DNA of 57,500 bases from Isochrysis galbana (Eukaryota > Haptophyta > Isochrysidales > Isochrysidaceae): positions 2,726,903-2,784,402 of the forward strand of contig CM030943.1 in NCBI GenBank assembly GCA_018136815.1, given 5' to 3'. This document shows positions 20,991-31,900 of the stretch, one piece after another. The notes below the pieces were generated by a model. It did not search any database, was not told where the DNA came from, and worked only from the letters and a program-made list of their open reading frames with translations. A program made the translations under genes and the position numbers. Within the stretch, counting starts at the first letter, position 1, and every line of letters begins with the position of its first letter.

Positions 20991-21009
20991 GTCGCATTCG
21001 CGAATCGAC
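20991..21009 (+). repeat. 19-mer GTCGCATTCGCGAATCGAC, family motif
   Basis: Near-palindromic word centred on TTCGCGAA. Also at 34964-34982 with one change just after it, 54864-54882 and 56105-56123 on the plus strand, and as the reverse complement at 25367-25385 and, with one extra T, at 37125-37144. Confidence 0.85.
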
Positions 21010-21934
21010 ACTCGTTAGGCTTCGCTCTTCTCTTCGTCGTTCGGTATTTATCGTTATAATTCTCTCGTTCTCGTTCTCGGTCAAAAGCTTCGCTTGGATG
21101 CATGGGATCGTGGGTTGTGGAGCGCCCTCTCTCTTTCTCTCGAAAGAGAAGGGAAGTTTCCCCACCTTTCTTCCTCCCAGGCGCCTCGCAAATAGGTTTA
21201 ATTCGCTATCTTCTCCGCGTTTCTCTATCTACTTCAGTGATTGCAATCAGGTTTAATTTGCAATCTCATCGCATCTCCCCCTTAGGCACACCGCACTTCT
21301 CTCGTCTTATTCGGTAAGTCTTTTGGAATCCTGTGCGGCAGGATTGCCCCTCGTTTCCGTTATGGTGCGATTCCCCTTCCAGACGGGATCGCCGACAGAT
21401 CGCCTTCTGATCGTCGTCCGTCGTCGTCTGGCCGGAGTGTTTGGGTTTGATTTTAGTCGAGTTACGTGAGAAAGTCGTGGGGCGAGAGTCGGGGTGTTTT
21501 CCTGGGTGTCGTTGTCCGTCGTCCTGTAGCCAGTCGTCATCCGTCGTCGCTCTCGTTCTCGTCGTTCTCGCTCTCGTAACACTCATACCCTACAGCCTCG
21601 CCTCTCCTCGCCAGCCCCTGCCATCACAGCCCTCCTCACACTCACCCTCGCCTCTCGCTACTCGCTCGATGTCGCTCTCGCCGCCGTCCTCGCCCTCGCT
21701 CAAGCCCGCCTGCCCGCCTTCCTCTGCTGACGGGCTTCAGCCCGTCAGCACCTCCGAAGTGGTCTCCCTCTCCGCGCCTGCCGCCGGCTTCGTCCCTTCC
21801 TCATTGCCCTCAGGCCCTATGGGCCACCACAATTCGTCACCCCCAGAACCCATGGAGCCGTCGCTGTCGAAGCGACCGCGCCCGCCATCAGAGGCCGAGC
21901 AGGTGCGTGCGACGCGCGTCGCACCACACGGCCC

Positions 21935-23575
21935 GTGGCTCCGGCCACACCATGCACAGCAGCCATGCTGGCCCCCCCCATGGAGGGCAGCTGTCTGCAG
22001 ACCCCAACAGAGAACGAGCAGGCCTGCAGGGCCACTCCTCCAATGGGCATGCCTTATGGCAGAGGCCCCTCTCGCCCTGGTCTCGTGATACTAGGCGTGC
22101 CACTAGGAGCCCCAGAGGCTATTAAGCCCTTTTGGAAAAAGCTAGCGGACAAGGTAGATAATAAAGCAGCCCAACTAGCGCCGTTCACGCGTCACATGTC
22201 GATCTTCGGCAGGACTAACATAGTGAATTTTATAATCTATGGCACGCCTAGATACTGGATGCAAACCTTAGCACCTCCCAAATGGTTCCACGCGAGAATC
22301 CAAAAAGCAGCTGACAAGGTTCTTTGGGAAAGCCCCCACACGGGGAGGAAATATCAATGGGTGAAACACCCACACTATCCAATTAACAACACACAAAACG
22401 CGACGCGCACATTGGGAACAGGCCTCCTAAACTGGACAAACCACGTAAAAGCGCTACAAGCCAAGTGGATACTTAACTACCTCAACGCGAGAAAAGCATC
22501 TTGGAAACACGCGCTAGACGCATGGTTCTGCCGCACGGGGCTGGGCCGTGGCGCGGTCTTCTCCACAATTCCACCCGCCACTCTTACGCGCAGCCTCAGA
22601 GGTAACCCGGCGCTTCCAACATTTTGGAAAGATGCGCTAAACACCTTTAGATCACTCGACATCCGGCGATCTCGCCTGTCGAAAGAGGGTGCGCTCTCGC
22701 AACCGATATGGTACAACCCGCACAAGCAGCCGCCGCGTATGCGCGCCGCTTGGGCGAGCCTATGGCAATCTCTCCACACACATGTCGTGCATAACGTGTT
22801 CAAAGACAATAACCCAGACACACCCTACACGAAAGAGGAATGCGCTCAATACCTAGACCACCTCCCGGAAGTATTCGAACACGCGGGTAGCAGGATAACC
22901 AAGGAGAGCTTCTTGGACTCGTGGGCGTCGATAATACAACAAGCCTCGAGTCTCTTGGAGGAAGCGCAACTAGACCCGGCGCCCGGATCAGACCCGGCGG
23001 GGACTAGCGACAACAAAGCACGCGACACTAAGGCGGGCACGGAGGCCCCGCCGGAAATCAGAGTGTCCGACGACGAAACATACATAACCAAGATGAACAA
23101 CATATGGATCCACACCAACACGGACTACCTTGGAGAGCCGGCCGACCGGATGGGGGTCGCGACCCAAGAAGAAACCCGACTATACCATCCTCCCGCTAGA
23201 TGGGAGGGAGGGTTGAAAGGCCCCAAATACGCGGAATACCCGCTAGCGGACGAATACACAATGGACGGCAAAACGCACCTAGACCTCACCACGGTCTCGG
23301 ACATAACACGGGTGCTAGAGAAAAACACAACCGAAAACAAGCCCCAGCCGGCACGCGAGGCATGGGCCCGAAGGATTAACCTAACCCACGAGGAGTGGAA
23401 GCACGTGGCCAGCTTATACACCCTACCCCTTCTTTCTAAAACACACGGACAAACACCCTCACTTCAAACACATCACCCACAGGAGGATATGTACGCGAAA
23501 CCGCCACGCCATGGCGACCACGAATACCTGCAGACTATGCGGAAAATATCACGAGAGCTCGACCCACTTAGCTAG
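21935..23575 (+). CDS. LINE-type reverse transcriptase, C-terminal part only
   Basis: Open frame of about 546 codons. From about 22088 it reads ILGVPLGAPEAIKPFWKKLA, then FTRHMSIFGRTNIVNFIIYG and YWMQTLAPPKWFHARIQKAA, which is the thumb/connection region following the polymerase palm in non-LTR reverse transcriptases (the 'lS..GR..l.......p.....' pattern). The FADD active-site motif and everything N-terminal to it are missing; upstream the frame is the Ser/Pro-rich leader. Downstream (22900-23575) is acidic linker sequence with DPAPGSDPAGTSDNK. It overlaps the next ORF by 65 bp in another frame. It cannot encode an active polymerase alone. Confidence 0.7.
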   Translation: MAPATPCTAAMLAPPMEGSCLQTPTENEQACRATPPMGMPYGRGPSRPGLVILGVPLGAPEAIKPFWKKLADKVDNKAAQLAPFTRHMSIFGRTNIVNFIIYGTPRYWMQTLAPPKWFHARIQKAADKVLWESPHTGRKYQWVKHPHYPINNTQNATRTLGTGLLNWTNHVKALQAKWILNYLNARKASWKHALDAWFCRTGLGRGAVFSTIPPATLTRSLRGNPALPTFWKDALNTFRSLDIRRSRLSKEGALSQPIWYNPHKQPPRMRAAWASLWQSLHTHVVHNVFKDNNPDTPYTKEECAQYLDHLPEVFEHAGSRITKESFLDSWASIIQQASSLLEEAQLDPAPGSDPAGTSDNKARDTKAGTEAPPEIRVSDDETYITKMNNIWIHTNTDYLGEPADRMGVATQEETRLYHPPARWEGGLKGPKYAEYPLADEYTMDGKTHLDLTTVSDITRVLEKNTTENKPQPAREAWARRINLTHEEWKHVASLYTLPLLSKTHGQTPSLQTHHPQEDMYAKPPRHGDHEYLQTMRKISRELDPLS

Positions 23576-24032
23576 GTGCACAGCCACGAAGCCAATCTTC
23601 GAGACCATAGAAGCGGTAGCGGGTTTCACGCCGGAGCGCAAAAGGACAGCGACACAGAAAATAAAGGACAGACTCTTCGCATACCCGGGTACACCGACGC
23701 CCGATAGCCTCAAAAACCTATACATAGTAGCATGGAGATACATAATAAGCGACTTCTACAAAGTCGAATACGACAATCACCCCTTCCACTATATACCCGT
23801 CATCGAACGTACCTTGACCAGATTCACGATCCTCGTACGGGGCCTTGAAGCCTCTAACAAAACCTCGCCGGCACGTACGCACCAAGCCTCCAGAGGCAGA
23901 AAACCTAAGATTAAGGACGCAAGGGATCTTAGCGCCCCAATATTTAAGGTGAACGACAAAGGTGTCCTCGCGATGAGCGTGAATCTGTCCCTGGTGGCAC
24001 ACGCACTCGACATAGCGGGAAAGTTAGCCTGA
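23511..24032 (+). CDS. Zinc-knuckle C-terminal domain of a non-LTR retrotransposon
   Basis: 173-codon ORF with ATG 23511 starting MATTNTCRLCGKYHESSTHL and continuing ARC. C-x2-C-x7-H-x4-C is the zinc-binding knuckle found after the reverse-transcriptase domain in plant and algal LINEs (zf-RVT type). The rest is helical with basic stretches (ASRGRKPKIKDARD). It overlaps the preceding RT-derived frame, so the two were probably one polyprotein separated by a frameshift, or the downstream ORF is reached by re-initiation. A poly-C run (24061-24074) follows the stop. Confidence 0.65.
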   Translation: MATTNTCRLCGKYHESSTHLARCTATKPIFETIEAVAGFTPERKRTATQKIKDRLFAYPGTPTPDSLKNLYIVAWRYIISDFYKVEYDNHPFHYIPVIERTLTRFTILVRGLEASNKTSPARTHQASRGRKPKIKDARDLSAPIFKVNDKGVLAMSVNLSLVAHALDIAGKLA

Positions 24033-24537
24033 AAACCTGACGAACACCACACCTCACACCCCCCCCCCCCCCCCAAAATAAACAACCCTAACAGCGTCGA
24101 CCCGGTACATACATAACCCCAAGTCCGACACTGAAGGTAACCCCAACCTTAAATACCCCAATAGAAGCCGATCGCTCGATGGCGCGAGGGAAGGCCGAGG
24201 AGTCGACCGTCGGGGATCGGTGCACGCCGCCTGCCACTGGAAACCCCGAGTACTGGGCCCCTAAGTAGAGCACAAGGGGACGAGCCGCGAGGCGAGTGCG
24301 AGGGAGTGAGAAGGGATGCGGACGCGGCTGTCAGATAGAGGATGTCAGGGTCGCGCGCGCGGTGAGATTATTAAGAAGTTTTTTTTTTCTTGGAGTTTGT
24401 GAGGCTGGTAGGTAGAGCTTATTTATGGCTCCGTCACTAGTTGTGCATGCCTTGCATGAAGGGCATCAGTAAAAATATTCCGGAGGGGCTATAAGTATAA
24501 GGGGGGGGGGCTGAGCTACTCTCGGGAGGAGGGCCGT

Positions 24538-24640
24538 GTTGGCAGGGGCTGGCGAGGCGAGGCGAGACTGTAGGGTACGAGTATTACGAGAGCGAGAGCG
24601 ACGAGAGCGAGAACGACGGATGACGACTGACGACAGGACG
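24538..24640 (-). mobile_element. Inverted fragment of the same retroelement 5' region
   Basis: The reverse complement of this stretch matches about 21515-21625 (GTCGTCATCCGTCGT, CTCTCGTTCTCGTCG, ACCCTACAGTCTCGCCTCG). It lies just outside the downstream target duplication, so it is a separate, older insertion in opposite orientation. Confidence 0.65.
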
Positions 24641-24771
24641 TCGGATCCAACGATGCAGAAAACAACAGGATGCACCGACTCACGAACGCACTAGAATCAT
24701 TCACCCAAACCAAGCAAAACATGAAATAACCGAGACCCCACATCGCCGGTATCTCAAACACGTCGCGAGAG

Positions 24772-24775
<4 letters not shown>

Positions 24776-24807
<32 letters not shown>
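24776..24807. repeat. (GA)n microsatellite
   Basis: About 15 GA dinucleotides. Confidence 0.9.
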
Positions 24808-24808
<1 letters not shown>

Positions 24809-25640
24809 CCGCAGCGACGGTCGGAGCAGTGGCCTCGCACGCGGCCTGTGGCCGCTCTGGCGAGGGTCTGCGCGGCCAGGAGGCCAGCAGGCACCCCCTC
24901 CCACCATACTGAGGCGGCGCCGCGCGTGATGGGCCAGCCCATCATGCGCAGCACCGTCATTTTGACGGCTCGCAGCCAGCCGCGCACTGCACGCGCGCGA
25001 GAGGCTGGCAGCTGGCAGCAGATGCCAGCAGGGGCGAGGTGGAGGGCGCAGGCGACGCCGTGCGATCGCGCAGGGCTCTGTGCTGCCTGTCCTGGGGTAA
25101 CCGTGCCCGGGGAACGCAGGCGCGCGTCGCACAGCGCGACCTGTGGTGCACTTTTGTGGTCGACGTCAATTTCGCACGAGCGCGAAAACGTTTTTGGGTC
25201 TGTGTGTCGAATGGCGTCGAAAATGTGCATATTTCTTATAAGATTCTGCCTAAAATGTGTGTCGAAAAATCGCGTGATAAAACCTCAATCTTGACTTGGT
25301 GAATTTTCACCCTTAGAAGTTAAAAGGCGTGTTTGACCGCCCTAAAGAAAGAAGCCTATAGCGAGCGTCGATTCGCGAATGCGACAGTTTCACGGCCAAA
25401 AAAAGTGACCCAAGTTTCGCATTGAGTTTCGGCGAAACTCTTACCTTGCCCCAATCTTGCCCGACGACTGGCCCACCTCAAAAGAAAACTCCAGCATACC
25501 ATGTCTCCAGTATTCACATTCACATGAATGACATTGAATGAAGGTGAGCCTGTAGGCCAAGAACAAAACTCTCCTCTGGTTTTCCCGCCCTTTCGCGCGC
25601 ACCGCCTGTGTGTAGGGTTCTCTTTTTACTTGGTCTACCA
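24808..25640. other. No gene seen; retroelement 19-mer at 25367-25385
   Basis: G+C-rich sequence without a convincing frame up to 25300, then the GTGTTTGACCGCCCTAA word shared with 12890 and an inverted copy of the 19-mer. GAGTTTCGGCGAAACTC (about 25425-25441) is a near-perfect palindrome. Confidence 0.4.
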
Positions 25641-25642
25641 TC

Positions 25643-25661
25643 CCCCCCCCCCCCTCTCCTT

Positions 25662-25696
<35 letters not shown>

Positions 25697-25920
25697 GAGG
25701 GAGAGGGAGAGGGAGAGGGAGACAGAAAAGAGGGAGTGAGGGAGAGGAAGAGAGAGGGAGGGAGACGGAGGGAGAGGGAGGGAGAGAGGGAGAGAAGAGG
25801 GGGGGGGGGAGAAGAGAGAGAGGGAGAGGGAGAAAGAGAGAGAGGGGGAGAGAGAGAGGGAGAGAGAGAAGAGATAGGGAAGGAGAGAAAGAAGAGGGAG
25901 GGAGGGAGGGAGGGAGGGAG
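25643..25920. repeat. Poly-C and purine-rich (GA/GGGA)n tract
   Basis: C-run followed by about 250 bp of almost pure G/A on the plus strand, ending just before the IQ-protein ORF. Confidence 0.9.
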
Positions 25921-25959
25921 TCAGGGCACGCTCAACGGTGAAGGCGTGCTGCCACGACG

Positions 25960-28900
25960 GTGGACGTGTCGCGCCTCGCCGCCTCGCGGCCGAGGGAGGG
26001 CAGCAGCAGTAGCGTTCGGCTCTACCGCTCTCTCGTGAGAGAGATTGAGCCTCCATCCGGGGCTCAACAGCTCTCCGCGGCGATCCCAGAGGGCTCTGAG
26101 GTGCAAGAGGCAGGACTGACTTCGCTTCAGACCCGGACCACCCTGGACGACCAGCAGGCGCCTGCAGGTGAGGCCGAAGGGCTACCTCGCTCTCCCGTGA
26201 AGCACATCATCGAGCGACCACGCTGTGCCTCTGCGCTTGCAGAGACACCCGCCGCCAGCGGAGCAGAGGCGATCTCTGCTGATTCTCACACACACCAAGG
26301 CGACAGCTCGAAATCTTCCCTACGGACACGAGGTCACATCGAACCTCTGGGAGACGCAGAGGCTCCACAGGGCTTGGCGACACGTTCTGGCTCTCTGCCG
26401 CCATCTGGAGCTGCACCTACCACGTCTGCTCGAGCACTAGGCAGCGCTCGGCGTGACCTGACGCGCACGGCACCGATGCCTGGAGATGGCCACTGCAGTG
26501 CACCTGGAGAAGGTGCGCGAGGTCCACTGTCAAGTTCCACGAGGCCCCTAGGAGCCGCTCTCGACAATACATTCGCCGGCCCGAGGCGAGAGCTCGCAGG
26601 CACCTCGGGGGGTGCATGCAGCGCAGTCTGTGCTCCAACCTGCCGGGGAGCTTCGAGCGATCGGCAAGCACACATGCACGCGCGGCGCTGCAGGCAGCTA
26701 GAGGAGTCCGCCACACCATGGGCCGCGCCCTCTATCTCCGAGACGCTGCGTGAGATCCTCAACTCTGTGGAGCCCGCCGCGTTTGGCGCGACCGTCGCAC
26801 CGACTATCACGGCACCCGGCGCCGACGACGTTGGAGAGGCCGCAGCTTCGGCACGAACGAGTGAGCATGACTGTAGACCCGCACCCGAGTCGAACAGTAT
26901 CACCACACCCAACCACGATCATCACCCAAAGGGTAGGCCGTGCGCCGAGCCGCCATCCGATGTGGCCTTGCGCGCAGTGCAGGCCGCTACGTTGCGCAAT
27001 TCCGCCGCGGCTACCTCTCTGGTTGCTGAGGTGCTTCGCTTCGAGTCCCTACAAGCCCCCCCGCCGCGCTCCGACGGGCTGGAGCTTTCCTCGACGCTAG
27101 GAGCCCCCATAGTGGCCAAACCCAAACCACGCGATCCCGAGGTTGAGATGCGCGAGGCTCGAGCGCTCGAAGAGTCCGAGCTGGGTGAGGCAGTCTCGTC
27201 TTATCTGCACAGCACGCTTGCCCTTCTAGGCCACCCGACAATCCAACGGCCATCCCCTCCGCCGCTTCCCCCCGGATCTCTGGCGGCGTGCCACGCCGCT
27301 CATGTGGCGCTCGAGGCGGCAGAGGCCTCCGTGGATTCCGCACCTGGGCCAAGCGTGGTGGACATTCCTTCAGGAGACTCGGTCGCTAGCATAGCACCGG
27401 CAGAGCCGGTGGCCGACCCCCCCGGCAGCCTCGGCGCAAAGCCTTGCCGCTTGCCGGCGCCGCCACTGCTCAGCGGTGAACACTTGGATTGTGACAATGC
27501 GGTGGCCCAGGCAGATACCGGTGGCGTCGACGATGGCGACGGTTACGGGGGCGTCGTCAGATGTGGCAGCACTAGCATTGAAGCGCACGCACCAAGCGTG
27601 GGAGTGGATGGGCAAGACGCTAGTGTCATCGCGGACAAAGCGTACGCTTCGGATGATGCATCGGCAGCAACAGACCGAGCCGATGAGGCGTGCCATGCAC
27701 GTCTTTCCGGAGCCAACCTACACGTGGAGTCGGCACTCGACATCTTGAGGGCCCAAAGTAACAGTATAGCGAAGTTGTTGCAGCGGCTAGGAAGCGATCC
27801 CAACAGAACGGCGAGGAGCACCAAAGAGACTAAAGAGCTGCGCGGCTGCCGTGCGCCTCAGCCAGTCGTCGACCCTGACCGATCAGCATGCCACCATATG
27901 GCTCCCGCATGCGTTGGGGCTTGTGGCTTTCGGAATCTCACCATGGAGGCGGCGGCACCGTTGCTGCGTAAGCACGGTGATGGTGAGACGGGAGGAGCGC
28001 GACCGGCCGCTTTTGCGGAGGCGCCAGGAGAGGCACCTGGGGCAGGATGGACGGAGATGGGGAAGCGTGACGAGCCTCTGGCCGCAGAAGGCCCCGGCGC
28101 AGAGGAGGAGGTGCCGTGTGCTGAGCTGGAGAAGCTCGAGGAGAGCTTTCGAGACGAGCTAGCCACCCAGGCGCGTGCACTCTCGCGCGCCCTCGCCGGT
28201 GTCAACGTGCTAGAGGATCTTCCGGCGCGCAAGCCTGCAACGAGCCACGCTGTCGCTTTCTCGCCGGCTATGGCGCGTCCTGGCGGCTTGGCTTCCGATC
28301 CCGCGATCGAATTTGCCTGCCCAGCCGCGGCACAGCATGCTGCTGCTGCCGCGAACGCCGCAGAGCTAGTTGCGTCTGTCGCGCGACGCCGTGCGGCGGC
28401 GCGCGTCCGTGCAAGCCGGCGACAGCAGGCTGCGCGGGAGCCCGATGACACCTTGAGGCGGCGGTGGGGTCGAGCGCACGAGCCGGTGCCCACTGCTGCA
28501 TTCGCTAGTCCCGCTGCGGTTCGCTCCGCACGCGACCGTCGCCGCTACCCTACCCGAGATACCGTCACATACAGCGCACGCTCGAGCGAGCCTCGCGGTG
28601 CCGGTCCCAGAGTAGGGCGCACCTCGCACTCGCCCAGGCGTAGCCTTGGCTCCGCCACGTCCACCGCTAGTCTCGATACTCGCAGCCCTACGACACTGCA
28701 TGCGTCGCGCAGTAGTTCACACCACCGCGGCGCCCCCAGAGAGGTAAAGGCCGGAGTTGATGCATCGCCATGGCCGGTTGCCCAGGATTCCGCGATTTTT
28801 GACCTCGCAGACGGCGTGGCCGAGGCAGCGCGCACCGAGCCCTCTGCTCGGGCGGCTGAACAGCTGGCTGCCATGCGCGCCTCCCTTGGCGTCATTCAGT

Positions 28901-31900
28901 CACTGCATCGTGCCATTGTGACCGAAGTGCCCGACAGGACTGCGGAGGCGGCCGGAGCCTCCAGCGGTCACAGCCGAGGCCGCGCAGTTCGCTCCTCACT
29001 CGCCGACAAAGTTAATGCGAAGGGTGCGTCCGCACGTGTGGCAGCGGACGCCGCGCGACTTGCAGCGGGCGCTGAGGCTTGCTCCACTTTTTATTCTCAC
29101 GCCGCGTCCCTGCATGCTCTCCACCGCGACGAAGAGCGGCGGGCGGCCTTATGTGATGACGCGCAGCAACGCAAGGAGGTGGCCGCTAGGATCGACTCCG
29201 AGGCCTACCATGCCAAGAGGCTCATCGCACAGGTGTGCTTTGGCTCCCCCAAACTCGCCCTCCGGACCCTTCACGTGAGCGATGGCACTTGCTGCATCGT
29301 GACAGCGCGAACCATGCGTACGCCACTTGGGGTTGCGCGCCCCACGCCACCATCAAGATGGTCAGATTTTGCACGCTTATCCTTTGGCGGTTCGGCAGGT
29401 GGAAGTCTTCGAGCCTCTCTTTCTCCAAGTAGGTGCGACAAACGGTTCGTCCGCATCAATCATCGCCTTGGTTCCGGAGTACCCGCCTAGTAAACGTGGC
29501 ACGAGCAGGGTTGACGATGCGGGTAGTGCTGAAACAACGGCGGCCTCCAACGAAGCACCGCCTGCAGGGATGCTCCACCCCGCCCGCGTCGCCCATGCAG
29601 CCTTATCAGCTGCGGCCGAACACCACGACGCCACGGCGGCGATTGCAGCGGAACTGCTCATGTTGCGCACGACCCTTCCGAATCAAGTGGCAACTTCGGC
29701 TGCAATTGCAGCGAGTGGTGGGCCGATCATGGCAAGGGCCGTGATATCGCCTCGGTCTCCATCCACACCCCCGGGTCTAGAATGTACGACCGCAGCAGAC
29801 GTGTCGCGAATGCGAGTGCCGACTGCTGTGCCACCGGCGCCAACACCGGGTCTCCCCGTCGACGGCGGTGGCAACTCGGACTTGCCTATATCCGAGAGCA
29901 CACCTGCTGCTTACGACCTTTCCACGGGTGGTGTCACTCACGCGCGTGGCCATGCCAGTGGATCCGCTTCCGGCACCGGCGCTTGCGGCGACGACCCCAC
30001 GGGAACCCGTCCGCAAAGCACACGGCAGACGCTGCGGGATCTCGCTGCCTTGATGCGCAGTTGCCACGATCTCGTTTCTGCCCACACCAGCCGAAAGCTC
30101 GCACCGTCAGATGCCGTTCGTTCTATTATATCAGCGGCGAGATCGTCACCGATCCATGCTCCGGTCTCACGATTGGGAGATTTATCTTGGCCATGGCCGG
30201 CGCCAGCGGACGCGCCAGCCGTGCCCGCGACGGACCCACGCCTTCCTCGATCGACAGTCGTGCGTACGACCTCGGCGCCGCAAAGGCAAGCGCGGTTGCT
30301 CTCCTCGCGAACTGTCGTCCCTACTCCACCTCATCAGTTTACGGGCGCTTCTTGGTCGGGGAAGAACCAACAGCACCGAACTCTGTCCGATGGAGCTTGC
30401 GGGAGTTGGCAAACGCACTCCTGCGAGTCCCCACTACAAGTTGCGAGGCGAGCAGCACCATCCGAGACGGACTCGGTGCGACACCTGCCCGAGCCCACAA
30501 GTGCGCGAGCACCCGCTCTTTCCGTCCCACGGAATTCGTCAACGGAAAGCGGCTACGAGCCCGCGTATTGTGGTGGTGCCGATGAGGACGACGTCCTGCT
30601 ACCTCTTCCCGCTGGTGCTGACAAGAGGTACCCGAATTTAGAGCGATGTGGCGACGAGTTCGGCTATGGCCTGTCGCCCGTCCGTGTGTTTGACGCCCAC
30701 CAGGCGGAGGCAAGTGGTGTCGTGCCCGGCGGTTCCTGCGATGGCAGGGAGTCCGGATTGTGTGCGGCAGATGGGCCCGCTCAGGTAAGTGTATCCGACA
30801 CTGGTCACCAAGAAGAGCCCGGCGCCGTTCTTACCGCAGGGCCTCACCCCGATATGGGTGCCTCGCCCTCCAGCATGTGTGTTGCGCCATTTGGCTCAGC
30901 AGCGTGTTGTGTATCAATGACCAGGCCGCCTACTAGTGAGCACGCAGCTGATCTGACATCCGCGGGCGGCTTTGTAGAGACGCCATCCTGTCTTATCGAG
31001 GCGGGTGCGCAGATGGATACGGCCGCCTCGATGGAAGGCACCTTTGCAGCCGCTCCCATGTGCAACCCCTCGCACGTTGACACCGAAATCTTGCCTCCCA
31101 CGACTAACATGGAGGTAGAGGAGGTAGTGAGCGCAGCAATGGCGGGCACCTGCACCTCGGTGCTGGCGGAGGCACTCGCCGCTGCGGCAGATGCTGTGCA
31201 CACGTCAAAAAGTTCAATAGAACGTGGTCAAAAGGCGGCTGACGGCTCTGCCGCCACTGCCGCAGCCATACGTACTGCAGCCCCGACTCCACGCACTCGC
31301 GCATGCCGTCTCGCTGCTGCGTCGGCATCTAGTGGAGCGGCGGGGCGCATCTCGACCGACGCGTTGCTAGAGGAACACGCCAAGGCACGTGAAACTCTAC
31401 ATGCAGAGTGGCTGGCTCTAGAGCTTCGGCGGGAGGCGGCCGCCGACGAAGAGCGGCGACAGTTGCGGCAGGAGGCAGATGCCATCGCCGACGATCAGAG
31501 GCGAAGGATGGAGGAGCTCGATTTGGAGTGGCGCGAGCTCGAGGCCTCGCGCCTCAACCTCCTGCGTGCCGAGCAGGCGAGCTTGCGCCTTAGAGCGTCC
31601 GAGCGCGTAGCTGCCCAAAAGGCGGCATTGGCGTCTCATAAGCGAACGCTTGAGCGGCGAGTCGCTGCCGTGACCATTCAGAGGATCGCGAGGGCGCGCT
31701 TGCGGCAGCGACGTGCCGAGGTGGTGCGCAGGCGCGCCGAAGCCGAGGCGGCAGCGCGACAAGTTGCGGTGGCAAAAGCACGCCTGGATTCCATTCGCCG
31801 ACGTTCTACTCTGCCCAGCGTGTGCGGCGCAGTTGCCGGCATCGATGAGGTCGCAACCACTTCGTTCGAAGGAGCTAGAGCGGTGGGAACGTCGGCGTGC

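Larger units (their letters stand above)
20907..24385 (+). mobile_element. Non-LTR retrotransposon with 17-nt target-site duplication
   Basis: TTTCTTGGAGTTTGTGA occurs at 20890-20906 and again at 24386-24402, directly flanking a 3.48-kb segment. The segment starts with a hairpin (CAACTA-ACTTTA-TAGTTG), then ATGGAGCGCGC at 20931 and the 19-mer GTCGCATTCGCGAATCGAC at 20991. A conserved ~260-bp 5' region follows, then a Ser/Pro-rich ORF start (MSLSPPSSPSLKPACPPSSA, 21669) and reverse-transcriptase C-terminal and zinc-knuckle ORFs. It ends in a short T-run. The catalytic RT core is absent, so it is a deleted, non-autonomous copy. The 5' region is shared with copies at 34463 and 56105. Confidence 0.75.

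Noticed and set aside
20991-25385. DNA transposon with the 19-mer as terminal inverted repeats (20991 forward, 25385 reverse)
   Set aside because: The 17-nt target duplication places the element ends at 20907 and 24385, and other 19-mers lie inside 5' regions, so they are not termini.
26334-28895. Minus-strand ORFs opposite the IQ-protein gene
   Set aside because: High G+C makes the antisense open; they lack any motif and the plus strand has a phase-consistent splice.
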